Source: Evernia prunastri (taxonomy: Eukaryota; Ascomycota; Lecanoromycetes; Lecanorales; Parmeliaceae). Taken from it: a DNA stretch of 64,000 nucleotides. Both the position numbers and the translations under genes were made by a program. The stretch lies in the NCBI GenBank assembly GCA_003184365.1, contig NKYR01000011.1, positions 1 to 64,000 of the forward strand. Direction: 5' to 3'. Below the pieces are notes generated by a model that was not told where the DNA came from, made no database searches, and saw nothing but the letters and a program-made list of their open reading frames with translations. Below, piece by piece: positions 22,813 to 35,218 of the stretch (its first letter is position 1; every line of letters starts with the position of its first letter).

Positions 22813-24715
22813 CTACTTCCCCACAGCCGTCCCACCAGCCAGCAGCACCGCACTAACAGCCAACGCATTCTCCACCCCCTCGAGCAACTCCGGGAAATCC
22901 AGCAAGCTGCAATGCACGCCCGAGGCGTACTGCAAGAACGAGACGCCGTCGCAGGGCACGACTTCCGGGAAGGCTGCGTTGATGTTGCTGCATTTCTGGA
23001 TGCAGCCTTCCAGGTCCGGCTCGTCGAGGTCGGCGAACGAGCGGCCGGGGTAATCGACCGAGCACCTCAGCTGGTACTGGTCGCCGGCGGGCGTGGTGTA
23101 GGTTGTGTTGTTGATGGAGGGACATCCGAGGGGGGAGATCTGGGTGCCGATTGGGCGGAAGAGAGTTGTGGCGGAGGTGTTGGTGGCAGGGATTGAGCTG
23201 GAAGAAATGTTGAGAGGCAAGCGCGGGCGGCCGGAGGCTGCAAATGCTGGGGCTGTGCCCGTTAAGAGAGTGGCAGGTTGAGAAGTCCAGTTCAGTGTTG
23301 GATATAGTGGACGGGTCGGAAAGATTACCCCAGTTGGCACTGGCGGGCTACCTGATGTAGGAAAGGTTCTGTTCGTTGCATTCAGGGTTGGTAAGGGAAA
23401 GAATCCCGTCGAAGGAAACAGTGGTCTGCCTGTTGCGTTTACAAAGGGCAGAGGCAGACGGCCGGAAGCCGTCGTATTCCAGATGGGTCGGGGCAAGCGT
23501 CCAGACATTGATGCATTAAAATTAGTTGTCAGATTCACAGTCGGTAATGGGAAAAGGCCAGATCTCGGGAAGGTCGAGTTTACGCTGGAGTTCGCTGTTG
23601 GTAGAGGCACGAGGCCAGACCGTGGATAGGTTGAATTGAAAGTGGAATTGGCCGTCGGTATGGGTAGGCCAGATATCGGGACAGTTGAATTCACGGTCAG
23701 ATTCACAGTCGGCAAAGGTAAAAAGCCTGACCGTAGGACAGTAGGGTTTGCCGTGAAGTACGAGCTCGGCACTAGGGACCCAGAGATGGGAATGTTTGGA
23801 TACGCAGTACCGTTGAAACTGGGAAAGATGCCCGCGGAAATTGAAAGGTTGGGTATTGTGGTAATGTTCAAAGTAGGGAACGGGCGACTAAGGATGGGAT
23901 AATTCGAAACACTTGGTGGGTAGCCCGTGCTTGGTGTAGGGACTGTTGAGTTAGGCAAGGGGCCCCCAAACTCCGTTGGGTAGCCCGTCGGTCGCTCTAA
24001 AATTGTACTCGTCAAGGTCGTCGTCCCATTTGCAACTGTGATGGTCTCGAGGGCCTCAACATCGAAGCCATTTACGGTCCTTGTCTGCGAACAGGATTAG
24101 CCAGCTCATACCACTAGTTTGAGAGGACTTGCTCATACAACTTGTACAGACGGCGCTGCCGTGACTGTGCTGGACGTGATGGACAGGCACGAACAGGCAC
24201 TATAAGCCTCTGCAGCGATTGACGCATTCTGCGCGATGCTGGGAAAGTTCGTGGCGATTGCGTCATCGGCGGTAGCAGTTGCTACGATGGGTATAGGGGC
24301 GACGAAGGAGGGTGGGTTCGCTGCATTCTCTTGGCGTTTGTACACAATATCAATGGTCGAGATGTCAAAGGCTGTAGATTGGGGAGCTGTGACTGTTTCG
24401 ACTGTATGGTAACTTGTTGTCGTGACTGTAGAGATGGTGGTTCTGCAATCTGTCAGCGTCTGACCCAGTCTCTGTGCTACGCGGCACAAACGTGTAAGTT
24501 TTGGTAGATCCAACGAAAGTCGTATAATCGGAAATGTTCAGTATGGAACTGCAGTATGGTACCGAATCTTCAGAGTATAGCTGAAATGAGAGAAGTGTGT
24601 CGGTCTCATAGCAGACCTGGCGCCGCTGGAGATTCTCCCAACCGGGGAATGCTAAAGAAGAGCAAGAGGAAATGAAAAGGAAAACAAAGAGTGTCGTGGC
24701 GTAGGAAATCATCAT
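22813..24715 (-). CDS. Secreted PAN-domain protein with Asn/Pro/Ser-rich repeats
   Basis: Exons 24715-24492, 24442-24139 and 24084-22813 close in phase for 599 residues. Introns are 24491-24443 (branch CTGAC) and 24138-24085 (branch CTAAT). The N-terminus (MMISYATTLFVFLFISSCSS) is a clear signal peptide. A Cys- and Thr-rich region follows, ending CSCLSITSSTV. A long tract (about 23270-24000) then repeats a PxPTxNxTxNSTxPxSG-like unit dense in N-glycosylation sequons. The C-terminal part has cysteines spaced as in a PAN/apple domain (GCPSINNTTY, QLRCSVDYPG, LEGCIQKCS, PCDGVSFLQYASG). The tail LAVSAVLLAGG is mildly hydrophobic, so a GPI anchor is possible but weak. It is probably a cell-wall or extracellular adhesive protein. 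The binding partner cannot be told from sequence. Confidence 0.85.
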
Positions 24716-26909
24716 CGCGTCGATGAGGTCTATCAACAAAAAAAGGGCAGATTCGTCCTTATGTATACTTAGGACACGAAGATTGACGTGTCTGGAATGC
24801 AGCGAAGTACGCGGTCCCGCATTCCAGCGCCTTGCATAAAATCATATATAAATGACATGTCAGCGCATAAATCTTGGGCGCCACGCCCACCTCAACAGCC
24901 TCTCGTGACACCCGAGCGGACATCAGCGGCTCTCGCTAGTCGATGCAAGGGCTCTCTCCGCGGGAACACCACTTGCTTGATAATTTTAATAGATTGTCTT
25001 GCACGGCCTACTCTATGCACATTCTGACGGACACTTTTTACCGTCTGAAACCCGCTACCTTTAAAGATCAGCAGGCGGCGATGGAAAGATGGCGTACATT
25101 ATGCGTCCAACGGTAGTCAGGATATATCATAACGTCGGGAGCGTATGGCCTACACTCACGCTCATGAGATTCAACGCAGAGCTCCTCCTTGTTTGAGTTG
25201 TCTAATTCGCCTCGTATACCACGAGGCAGTTAGTCCACTACCACTTCACAAAAAGTAGACTGAAGGCTGACACGGTTCAAAGAACGTCGTAACTGCTATA
25301 GGAATAAAAGCAAAGAACATCACGACGAGCAGCCTCTCCCACGGACACGATATACGAGTTGGCAGATGATCCCGAATCTCGCATCTGATAAAATCAACGA
25401 TGTACTGCCATGCAGTATCGTCCGGTGCAGAAAGTAAGTTGTACTACACGTTGGGCCAATGTAGTCAGCGCTGCTTTGAATGCCATTCGCAGAGCTAGAG
25501 CTGGCTGGAAGCTTAGTGCCTCCTGTTACAGAGGATGCTGCCATTTTAGAAGGAAAGAATGGAAGGTTGTTTTTCTGTCTTCCTATTGGCGTTAGTGGAG
25601 TAACGTAGAGTCGTTGATGATAGTGTCATGAATGTTGGTGATTTGATTAAATATAACTTTGCCACGTGCGAGCAGTCTGTGGCCCGTAAGCAGCGTAAAG
25701 TAGCTGCTGAGTAGTGCCACCCTGGATGTATTCACTTGTCCTCTGACTCCGGTGACAGTACTCCAGCCTGGGCCAACTTGGAGCCGATCAGTGCTGGGTT
25801 TGAAGTACTCGCCATTTGTTCGTCCCGTACTCGCGTTGAAGAGAGATGAAAAATCTAGTCGTCGTCGAGACGAAAGCTGCATCATAGAATATTGACCGCA
25901 GTATCTGCAGTTGTAGCCTGACAAAAATCAGACATATCTGACCAGACCGTTGGGCCTAGGTAGTAAGATAAGAGCACTCGTAAATGTTGGAAGCTGTAAG
26001 TTCGAGCTTTGTACTGTCAAATTGACATGCAGATAGTGATACCTGCGAGATTGGAGAAGCATATATGTGACTGAGACTCGGGATCACATCTATGAGCCTT
26101 CCACTAACGCCAAAGCCCTACTTCCTTTACAATGTTCCTCTGATAGCCATTGCACGAATGCCTGGCAGTCCACCAAAAAGTCTCGCTTCATTGGACACTA
26201 TACGGGGATACTTTCTGGACTGGCTTTTGGGACCTCTGGTCCCACAGCCGATACCCCTCCGATAGGAAGCGAATTTCCTCATGATGTTCACGTCAACAGA
26301 TCAGATTGCTTACGGAAGCGACTCTTGTATCACAAAAGCACCTGATAGCTGAACTGAAACAAAGGTCAGGCAAACAAATAAGGGTCATCGGTGCAGTGGA
26401 GGTTCATGCCAAAGTGGTGTGTTGCAGACCCAGCTGCCGCCGGCCCGTTTACATGGGCTTCACAAGATATCTGAGTAGCATTCACACCACTCCAAAGCTA
26501 GACATTAATCCTTCATACACCAGTTTCAACACGATTGAACAGTAAAGCGGACGAGATTACAAGTCAAATTTCATGACGTAGAGATAAGGGGAACAGGCGG
26601 GAGACGGCGGCGGAGCGGAATGATGAAACGTGGAAGAGGAAGCTTCGCCTCTGATTGGGGCGAGTTGTCAGGTACCACGATATGCCAAAATTGAAAACGG
26701 GATAGTGCGAAAGGTCGCGCAACATGTCTCCTTGTACTGGAACGTCACAACGCCCAGAGAAGCCCTCACAATTTTTCTAGTTTGACATCGACTTCTCCAC
26801 AATCACTGCCATCCTGTGCGGGGAATGTGACTGTCTCTTGAAGCAACTTCTTAAGCCAAAAGGAGGACATGGGCACCGTTGCAAATGAGCCTGCGGAGTG
26901 ATTGGAAAT
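24716..26909. other. Intergenic, no convincing gene
   Basis: This 2.2-kb gap upstream of the PAN protein and downstream of the epoxide hydrolase holds short open frames on both strands (for example 25592-25924 minus, 110 codons). None shows a family motif or plausible exon partners. No repeat was recognised. Confidence 0.45.
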
Positions 26910-28099
26910 TCACGGCTTCCAGACCGAGGGGAAGAACCTGACGAGGTCATCAACGAACTCCTGCGGCTTCTCATACGCCGCGAAATGTCCACCGCTTTCG
27001 TGTTCTTGCCAGAACACGACATTGGCCTTTTTCTCCGCCCAAGACCGCGAAACCATCTCTGCCTCCTTCGCAAAAGCGCTGACACCTGTCGGGGTCTCCA
27101 GATATTTGTCGGCATCTGCTCCACTGATCATTTCTGTAGCACTGTTTTCCCTGTATATGTGAAAGCCTGCCGTCGGACCCGGGAAGTAATGCAGCAGTGT
27201 CCAGGTGATCAGTTCGGCCGCAGACCAGGGGTATGAGTCGGACCATGTAAATAGCTTATCTGCCATCCATGCCAGCATACCGACTGGAGAGTCATGCATC
27301 GCAAATCCCAAAGTGCGTGGTTTGGAGTTCTGCACCATATAGTAGGCAAATTCCTTTGTATCAAAATGTTCATGCTGTCGGAGAGAGCGCTTCTCAAATT
27401 CTGTATACTCGGGATCGGTGTCAAAATCGGGCTTGGGCAATGTCAGAAAATTGACATGCACCGCCTTCGCGGATTTTGGGTAATTTTGGGCAATTGTCCA
27501 GGCTATCATCGCGCCCCAATCTCCGCCCTGCACCACATACTCATTGTAGTGTAGTCTTGACATGAGTTTTTGCATCACTTCCGCGACCTGCCTGATCTTG
27601 AAGCCAGGCTTGTTCGGACAAGAGGAGAAGCCGAATCCCGGAAGAGATGGAGCAATGACGTGAAACCCAGCTACATTGAGTCTTGGGAGAGCTTTCCTTA
27701 CTTCTTGAAAAGACCCAGGCCAACCATGTAAGAAGAGCAGTGGGATCGCGTTGATAGAAGGTGAAAGCGAATGCACGAAATGCATTTGGACCACTTCGAA
27801 ATTCTCAACTTCGATGGGGGTGATGTACTGCGGCATTTGATTCAAGCGGTCCTCCTCCTCCCGCCATTTATAATGGTCACGCCAATGACTGATGGTACGC
27901 TCCATCAAATTGAGGGTGACACCATTCTGTTCAGCCCATTGTTCGCCAACCAGGTTTGAGGGCAAACGAGTCAGCTCGAGCTTGCGCTGGAGAAGATCCA
28001 GCTCAGTGTCCGCAATGGCAATCTAACAGGCATAAGCCAAGACCTTCCTTGGCGGTACCTTGGGCGTACCTTGAAAGGTTTGATGGCGCTATTAGCCAT
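26910..28099 (-). CDS. Epoxide hydrolase, EHN plus alpha/beta-hydrolase fold
   Basis: Exon 28099-28070 (MANSAIKPFK) and exon 28022-26910 join in phase across a 47-nt intron (GTACGC to GTTAG), giving 380 residues, the usual size. The N-terminal EHN domain begins PFK then IAIADTELDLLQRKLELTRL. The hydrolase fold shows the oxyanion-hole HGWPG (about residue 109), the nucleophile elbow GGDWG with Asp about 178, and the catalytic His in ESGGHFAAYEKP (about 356). It should open epoxides of xenobiotics or fatty acids to diols, in the cytosol or on ER membranes. No membrane anchor is visible at the N-terminus. The neighbours are unrelated, so the natural substrate is unknown. Confidence 0.92.
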
Positions 28100-31000
28100 C
28101 CTGCAATCCCTTTACGGTAATCTTCACTGATATCCAGATGAGTACCTTGTAAGAGATTGATTGTTGTGAACTGGTACAACCAAATTTCAGATGGAGAAAG
28201 GCTCAATTCGGATGACTTGAATAGCAAGGGGATAGGTCTGATGGGGGCGGAGCGGGAGACTTCATTTTGCCAAGCCCACGCAAAGAGCTACCTCCTGGTT
28301 TCGGAGTAGAGCTGATCCTCCAGCTTAAAAGCCTCCGCGATTGATCATCCATATCAACAATCAAGTAATGCTCCCACTCAGGTGAATGAAGGGTTCAGTG
28401 ACAACTGAATGGCCGAATCCTGTGAGAACCCTCGTGTGACTACTAATCAGTCGCGATGAGACACCACTATTCAATGCAGCCAAAGGAAAAAATAGTCTGA
28501 TTTGGAGCACATATTTCAATAGCTACAGCTGGGAGACTTCAAGTTAAATAAAGAAGATGCGTGTTTGGCGGGATGGATTTCTTTTGATTGCTCTAGATCG
28601 CTTTTGTACATGTCATGCAGACCTAAATCCCCCCGCCAGCCAGCTGATTGGCACTCATCTCGTCAAAGATCTTATCGGTAATATGCAGAGTGCCCTACGT
28701 CCCAATGGTTCCACATGCCCTCTTGCGACAAGACCTAAGGTTCTTCGACCTCCTTCAATATACCGGTGACAGTGACCACAGTATTCAGGCTTTGGCTGAC
28801 CAAGATGCCCGGAGCTAGCGATCACATCGACTCAACCGGAGTACCAGGCGCGACCTCCCTCGAGGCTGCAATAGAGACAGCCAAGTCGCATAGCTCTGTT
28901 TTGATAGGGTGAAAATACCCACACCTTGCGCGCCGTTTGTCGTGATGCTTTGGACCTCGTTAAGGATGTTCTGAGTGGTGGACGCGCGATCGATGATACG
29001 CTGAGACCCTCGAGATGATCATAGCTTTTCCTTCTCTGCACCATTGTGCGCAGTGTACGGATACGCATGCCAATCTGGCGTGTAGTATTGCTGTGTCCAA
29101 GCTCTCCGCCTGCACCCCCAAGCACGAATTGACGTGTTCTGACCTGTGGTCCGCTGTAGATTGTATAGGCCGTAGCACCTGCAAATTGTATGGGTCCCGC
29201 CTCTTCTTCTTTTATGCCGTTAGATAGATGCTTGACGTAGTGAGCATTGGTGAGCAACTAATGTCGGGACGTCCCTACCTAGTCAGCCAGATGCTTGTTT
29301 CACGAAGGCGTAGGTGCTCACTGGGAATTGTAACCCCGCTGTTGAGCTGCTCAGAACACTGGAGCTCATCAGATCCAAGGACGCAGATCAGCCACCCTCT
29401 TTCTCACGGCTCTTTCGGCTAGTGTCAAGACAAGGCCAGCTCCTTCGTGGCTGGGGATGCCCTAGGTGCCCTTGGTGCCTCAGTGCATCTTGATACCTCG
29501 GGCTGCGAAGTCATCGTACAAAAATGCTCTACCGGCTCCGCGGACCCAATGTCGTGATTTTCTCGGATATTTTAACCAGGTGCGGGGTGGGGGAGGTGAA
29601 TCATGGTGACCTGGCATCTGGCGGATTTGCGTCTTGCTTGACGCAGGCTTTTTGGGGCGTTGGGGGGACGCATGATTGACTGGATGGAGTTATCGCTGCA
29701 GGCTGCAGCTCATCCAGCTGGGTGTGTGGAAGGAATAGGTCTCAGAATTGCTATCTTGGCCGGGTCGGATTGACGTAACGAGAGTGTAAGCGGGTGCATA
29801 GATAGTGATGTACAGTTGTTATATGCAGATAGTATGGAAAGGGAGCGAATGAGGAGCGAGGGCGGGGTATGAGGACGGGATGGTATGCAGGAGATTGATG
29901 CAGGTGAAGAGATACGCAGCGCAGACTGCAGTGCATCAAGGAAGATCCGCTCGAGTCGTTCTGCAAAATGCACCGAGTCTGACCGAGCCACTTTCCACCT
30001 TCCACCTTCCTTTAAGAATCGGATTGATAGTAAAAGAAAAGGAAGTAAGTACGTAAGAAGCAATTAATGATGTCCAAAATTGCATTAATATAACAATCAA
30101 CGATTTAACGTATCATAATAATAACAGCTATGACGATGGATTGAGTAAGTACCTGTCTCCCTAGGTAGTTCTACAAGTTACTGTTAAATTGATCAAAGTC
30201 TGAAAGTCAAGCTTCCGCCAAGCTTCGTCAAACAGGAAACGAATTAACGGGCCGCCCTTAGGACTTTGAATCATACCAATGTAAGGTACAGATATAATAC
30301 CAGCCTTATATTATTATTATCCCTGAGCCCAGATGGTACCTACGTTAGGTACTCCGTAGGTAGTCTTTCTTTAAATAAATTGAGGCACGGAGGTACACGT
30401 GATAAATTAATTCATAATTTTTAATTACATTGCTCGAATTGAAGCCTGCTCTATCCATTGAAGAATAAAACGTCCTTTGTCTTCTTATTATTTATCGGTC
30501 TCACTACCTAGCTTGAAATATGTAAGTCTAAAGTAGATAATGTAACCCGTAAGGTAGGCAAGGTAGAACAAAGGGTAGGTAAGATGCTATCCTATAGGCT
30601 ATAGATAGGAGTAAGATACATTCTCTTCATAAGGTCGTGATCGGATCTGGCATACTGGGTAAAGTACTTCCTACTAAGATCAAGCCCATGTGTTTATGAC
30701 TTGTATTATCGTACATATTCCGCCAAGGTTAAAAGTACCTTACGTACCTTAGCGAGCTTAGCTCAAATCAAGGAACTTTAGAGGCTTAGCCCGCGGCGCA
30801 ACGGCAAGGCACAAGGGGGAGACTGGGGGGAGGCTTAGGTAGGTTTCCTTTGTAACTTTCCAAGGTACAGCCACCCAGTACCCACCCACCACCCACATCA
30901 ACTCAACTCCCTTCACTACTCCCTCTCTACTCTAACTACCTTATTAAAGTACACGTACACCGAACAATTCCTTTCTTCCCCAATCCCCATACCCTCGGTC

Positions 31001-31257
31001 TGCAACATACACCTTTCACTTTCACATACATACATGCACTCCACTCCAAAAAGTAAGCCTGGGTGTCAAGACTCCATATTAGTCTACTAAGGACTTTATG
31101 CAACCTACCGCTTGCTGTTAGCACGACATCCGTCTCTTCCCTCTTGCTGCTGCTGCCTCTTCATCTCTTCTTTCTTTTTCCCACATTCATCCAAGACTAC
31201 TCGACATGCCACTCTTCTCTTCTTCCTCCGCTTGATAACATACATTCAGCTCTGCCT
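28100..31257. other. Long intergenic region, AT-rich in its right half
   Basis: This 3.2-kb gap lies between the divergent promoters of the epoxide hydrolase and the glycosyltransferase. Bases about 30060-30720 are clearly AT-rich with almost no open frames. GTAC/TAGGTA words cluster at 30336-30362 and 30731-30752. CT- and AC-rich sequence before 31258 is typical of a fungal promoter and 5' leader. No gene was recognised. Confidence 0.55.
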
Positions 31258-32600
31258 ATGTATCTCGCCACCGACGACTTCAAGATGGCCAGGGGACCTC
31301 GCCTCCTCCCCATCGCTGTCCTCCTCCTCTTCATGCTTTCTTTGCTTTGGTACTCAAAGTCCGGGGACGGTTTCTCCTACATCAAGGGTCACGGATACAA
31401 CGTCAGCATAAATCCGGCCCTCAAATTCAAATCCCCCAAGGACAGTGTCACAGACGTACACAACTCCACCCTAGGGGTATGCTGTCCTGCCCCAATCTGC
31501 CCTTCGCATCCCGGCTGACTTGCCTTGCTCAACAGTTCGAGAAAGTCTTCGTCCTCAACCTCGCCGAACGACCGGACAAGCTCGATGCGTTCGCCCTCGC
31601 CTCCACCCTGACAGGCTTCAATGCAGAAATAATACAAGGCGTGAGAGGGGAGGAGGTGGTGAACAAGGCACTTCCGTCGCTGGAGGGCTTGCCTGAGGTC
31701 TACATATACCCTCCACAGTCTGTGGGTGGTCGCTGACAAGGATTGCAGAAGGAAGAGTCAAGGAACAATGTCGTGGGGTGCTGGCGTGCGCATTTGAATT
31801 TCGCGCAAACGTGAGTTGGACTTGACCCAGGGTACAGACCCAAGAGTCGTACTGACGGTGTCTTTTCAAGGGTCGTCATGGAAGGACTCACCTCGGCCCT
31901 TATTCTCGAAGACGACGCGGACTGGGACACCCGGCTCAAAGATCAATTAGCACTCTTCGCTCAAGGCAGCCAATTCGTCACAGCTGTCGCTCCAGATCAG
32001 AAACCTCACTCCCCATACGGTGATGATTGGGACCTCTTATGGCTCGGTCACTGCTCGAATCAAATCAAACCGGACGATGAGAGACGCTTCGTCATTGAGA
32101 ACGATGATACGGTGCCAATTACAAAGCATCGTGTCAACTTCGCTGGGATTCCAGACATGGCTGCCGAAGGATATGACAACAATACCCGGATAGTCTATGA
32201 GGCGAACAACGGAGTGTGCCTTTACGGCTACGCGCTCTCATTCCGCGGCGCTCGCAAGCTTTTACGAGGGCAAGCTCAACGCAAAACATTTGTGCCAATC
32301 GATATCGGAATTGGCTACATGTGTAGAGACGACCCAAACTTCAAATGTATCGGCGTCTTCCCGCAGCTCATTGACAGTCACAAGGGAGCTGGTAGGTTGA
32401 GCCGAGACAGTGACATTGGATCGTTCAGTGCCCAAAGTGTCCGGCAAAAAGGCTACACGTTCAATATTGTACACAGTACTCGCTTGAACATAGATCACCT
32501 CCTGGCGGGTGAGACGGACAAGATTGAGAGGCAATGGCCGGCTGATCCGGAAGTGAAGGGCACGCTACGGGCGAAGCCTGTAGGGAGGGTATTCGATTAG
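31258..32600 (+). CDS. Glycosyltransferase family 25-type (LPS-type) membrane protein
   Basis: Exons 31258-31476, 31536-31697, 31749-31810 and 31871-32600 join in phase to 390 residues. Three of three introns end in good acceptors with CTGAC-type branches; the second donor (GTCTAC) is weak. After a short basic start, LLPIAVLLLFMLSLLWY forms a type II membrane anchor. The catalytic domain shows FVLNLAERPDKLDAF, GCWRAHLNF, the EDDADWD acidic motif, and CLYGYALSFRGARKLL with PIDIGIGYMC. This is the layout of fungal GT25 proteins that act in the Golgi or secretory pathway; the donor and acceptor sugars are unknown. ATG 31285 (MARGPRLL) has the stronger initiation context and may be the true start, removing nine residues. 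Confidence 0.88.
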
Positions 32601-33171
32601 TCGGTCTATGCAATTCATCTCTTTTCGCATTTATTGGCGGTATCTCCTCATTAAAGCATGGTGTTTCGGAAAGAGCATGGGGAGACGGCGCATTTTTGGA
32701 CATAAAAGGCGGCGTTGGACAGGGATCTAGATCATGATACCCACGTATTCCTTTGGATTGCCTCAAGGCCTTGAAAAGGAAGCATCCCGCTAGAGTCCAT
32801 AGAATCGGATATTATTGATTTCTTCATACAGTCGAGCTAGGATTCTAGTGTGGAAATCTGCAAAACATCCGTCAAATGACTATAATTTTCGGAAGAGGAC
32901 ATCCACGAGTGGTTCTGATGCTGATTATGATATGATTCACTTGGTCAAGATTCCCAGGCGTTTCATTGTTTTTCCGCTCTGCCATGATGGACATACCGAT
33001 TGACGACTAAGCAAGCCTGTCACCTCACTTTGTTATTCCTTTCACAATAATTCACAACTCTCAGACTTGAACCACATCTCGCTTTTCTTTTTTCGACAAT
33101 TGTCACATAGCCTCCAGAAGAGCTTCCAGCACATCGCCAAGGCAGTATCCAGAAGCTTGTGCTCATCCACC
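32601..33171. other. Intergenic, no gene seen
   Basis: It separates two same-strand genes and presumably holds the terminator of the glycosyltransferase and the promoter of the next gene. No repeats or conserved frames were seen. Confidence 0.5.
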
Positions 33172-35218
33172 ATGACGGAAAAGGAGTGGAAGATCATACT
33201 TGAGGCCCAGCTGCCCGAATCTTACGGGTCTACCAAGGCATCCGTGGAGGATGAGCAGGAGGGTATGTTTATCGAAGATGACGGAGATTGCTGGTAAGAG
33301 CTTGGAAAACTGACGATGAGGTCACAGAAGCATCGAACGCGGCAGCTCCATCCGGTAGGCAACCTCGCCCAGCGAAATCCACGCTTACCCAGTCCTCATC
33401 AACTCAGGAGCGCTGATACGAGTCTACAGAGCCGTCAAAAACAGCAGCTCAGCAAGGTAGGCATCCCTTTTCTCTCCCAAAGAACATCGACATCACCATC
33501 ACCAGCTCAAAAACACTCACAATCGCTGCAGCAGAACCATCGCAAGCATCCTTTTACGAAGGCTACTACGCCTCCGCCGAGTTCGCAGCCCTCTACGTCG
33601 GATGGCCCTTCAAAGCCCCTCCTCGAGCCCAAACCTCCATGCCACTCCCCGTCGCGAACATGATAGACACCCTTCCCACGACCGGAGAGAAGATGGCTGC
33701 GAAGAACCTTTGGAACCGCTCCCTGCCGATCGCTGCCAATGTGGGCATTATTGAGTACAACATGGTCAACGAGGAGAAGTTCAGAGAAAAGGTCGACGAG
33801 AAGTATGGCGAGGAGTGGGGGAGTCGGCTGGGGGATCTAGCTAGGGGGTTGAATGAGGCTGCTGGGGTGATTTTGGGGAAGCACAAAGGCGAGGAGCTTG
33901 AGGGTACGGTCTTTGACGAGTGTTCACGGAAAGGAAAAGAGCCTGAGGGGAAGACGATCGAATTGCCCGAAAGACAAGGCAAAAAGCCTGAAGTGAATGA
34001 CTCCGACGAGACTGAACCGAAAGCCAAAGAGCCTAAGACAAAGACGCTCGACCATCTCGCCGAGGCATGTGCACTCGCTGCTCAGACCGGAGAAAAACTC
34101 CCCCCCGCCCTCGCCACCATCAACTCCCTCTCCGCCGAGACTGGAGCGAAAGCAAAAGAGCCTGAGACAAAGACGCTCGAGCAACTCGCCGAGGCGTGCA
34201 CACTTGCTGCTCAGACGGAAGAAGACATCCCGTCCTTCCTCGCAACCACCAACTCACTCTCCGCCCTCTGGTACCTCCTCGCGGCCTTCTTCACTTCCGG
34301 CCCCTGCGCCGCCTCCTACTACTTCGTCGCTCTCGAAGCCGCGATCCGCCACTGCAGTACCACCATCCACCCCCTCTACATCCCCGCGCCGCCCACCTTC
34401 TGGACTGCCGCGGCCAACTGGACCTGGCCGGCCGTGGGTCTGACGCTGATACTGACCCTAGCCTCCTCCGAAAAGACCATGTTCGCCGCCTTCGCCCGCT
34501 TCAGCCGGAGCCTAAGTGCCCCAGCCCTGACGGTAGACGAGATGCGGACGCAGACGCCCTCGATGTCCCTGCGCAAAGCGGTGCTGCGGGCCAAAGACGA
34601 CGCGGAGCGCAAAGGGCGCACGACGGTGCTGGGCGTGAACCTTCGAGACGTGGGGTACAGCGAGCTGTTCGAGATTTACGGTCAGAAGGCTGTTGATAAA
34701 GAGGGGTTCGCGACATTTGCGCGGATGTTTGCGCTGGGGATCTGTCCCGGGGGAGGGGCGAAGCTGTGGCTTGTTGGCGGGGGCTGGGGCGAGGTGGGGA
34801 CGGTGTGGGAGGGGAACCAGAGGCTTGGGGCGGGCGTAGGGGAGTGGGAGGAGCTGGATGAGTTTGTGAAGGCGTTTGAGGGGGTTGTTGGGGTGAAGGT
34901 TGGACCCCTTCTCCTTTCTGTCCCTTCTCTTCCCTCCCCTTCCCTTCAGAATCCAGTGAGGTCGCTAACAAGCCCCCACCACAGGGCCAATGGAACTCGA
35001 AGCGCTTCAAATGGTACCACCGCTGCTTCAAGGTCGACCTGAAGCAATTCGACCTGCTAATCGACGATGAAGAGAAGAAGAAGCGGGGGAAGATGCTGGA
35101 GACGAAAGAGGGGGGAAAAGGACCGAAGAAGCTGCTGAACGAGATTGAAGCATGGGTGGAGATTTACAAGGTTGAGGATGTGAAGCTGGAGGATGTGGGG
35201 AAGTTTCGTTGGCTGTAG
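33172..35218 (+). CDS. Membrane protein of unknown function with internal duplication; 5' part unresolved or damaged
   Basis: The body (33486-34898) and last exon (34985-35218) are solid: the 86-nt intron 34899-34984 has a CTAAC branch and joins GVVGVK to GQWNSKRFKWYHR in phase. The protein includes AEFAALYVGWPFKAPPRAQ, two 43-residue duplicate units and two hydrophobic segments (ALWYLLAAFFTSGPCAASYY and WTWPAVGLTLILTLAS). It ends in a charged C-terminal domain. Upstream, MTEKEWKIILEAQLPESYG (from 33172), IERGSSIR and EIHAYPVLINSGALIRVYR look coding, but they lie in different frames. They are interrupted by a TAG at 33356-33358 and a frame change near 33460-33485 that no normal-sized intron repairs. 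The family was not recognised. The N-terminal region may be partly pseudogenised or contain sequence errors. Confidence 0.6.
34020..34265 (+). repeat. 129-bp in-frame tandem duplication inside the unknown membrane protein
   Basis: Unit 1 is 34020-34148 and unit 2 is 34149-34265. Each encodes KAKEPxTKTL then LAEAC, LAAQT and NSLSA. The copies differ mostly at single bases, suggesting a fairly recent duplication. Confidence 0.92.
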
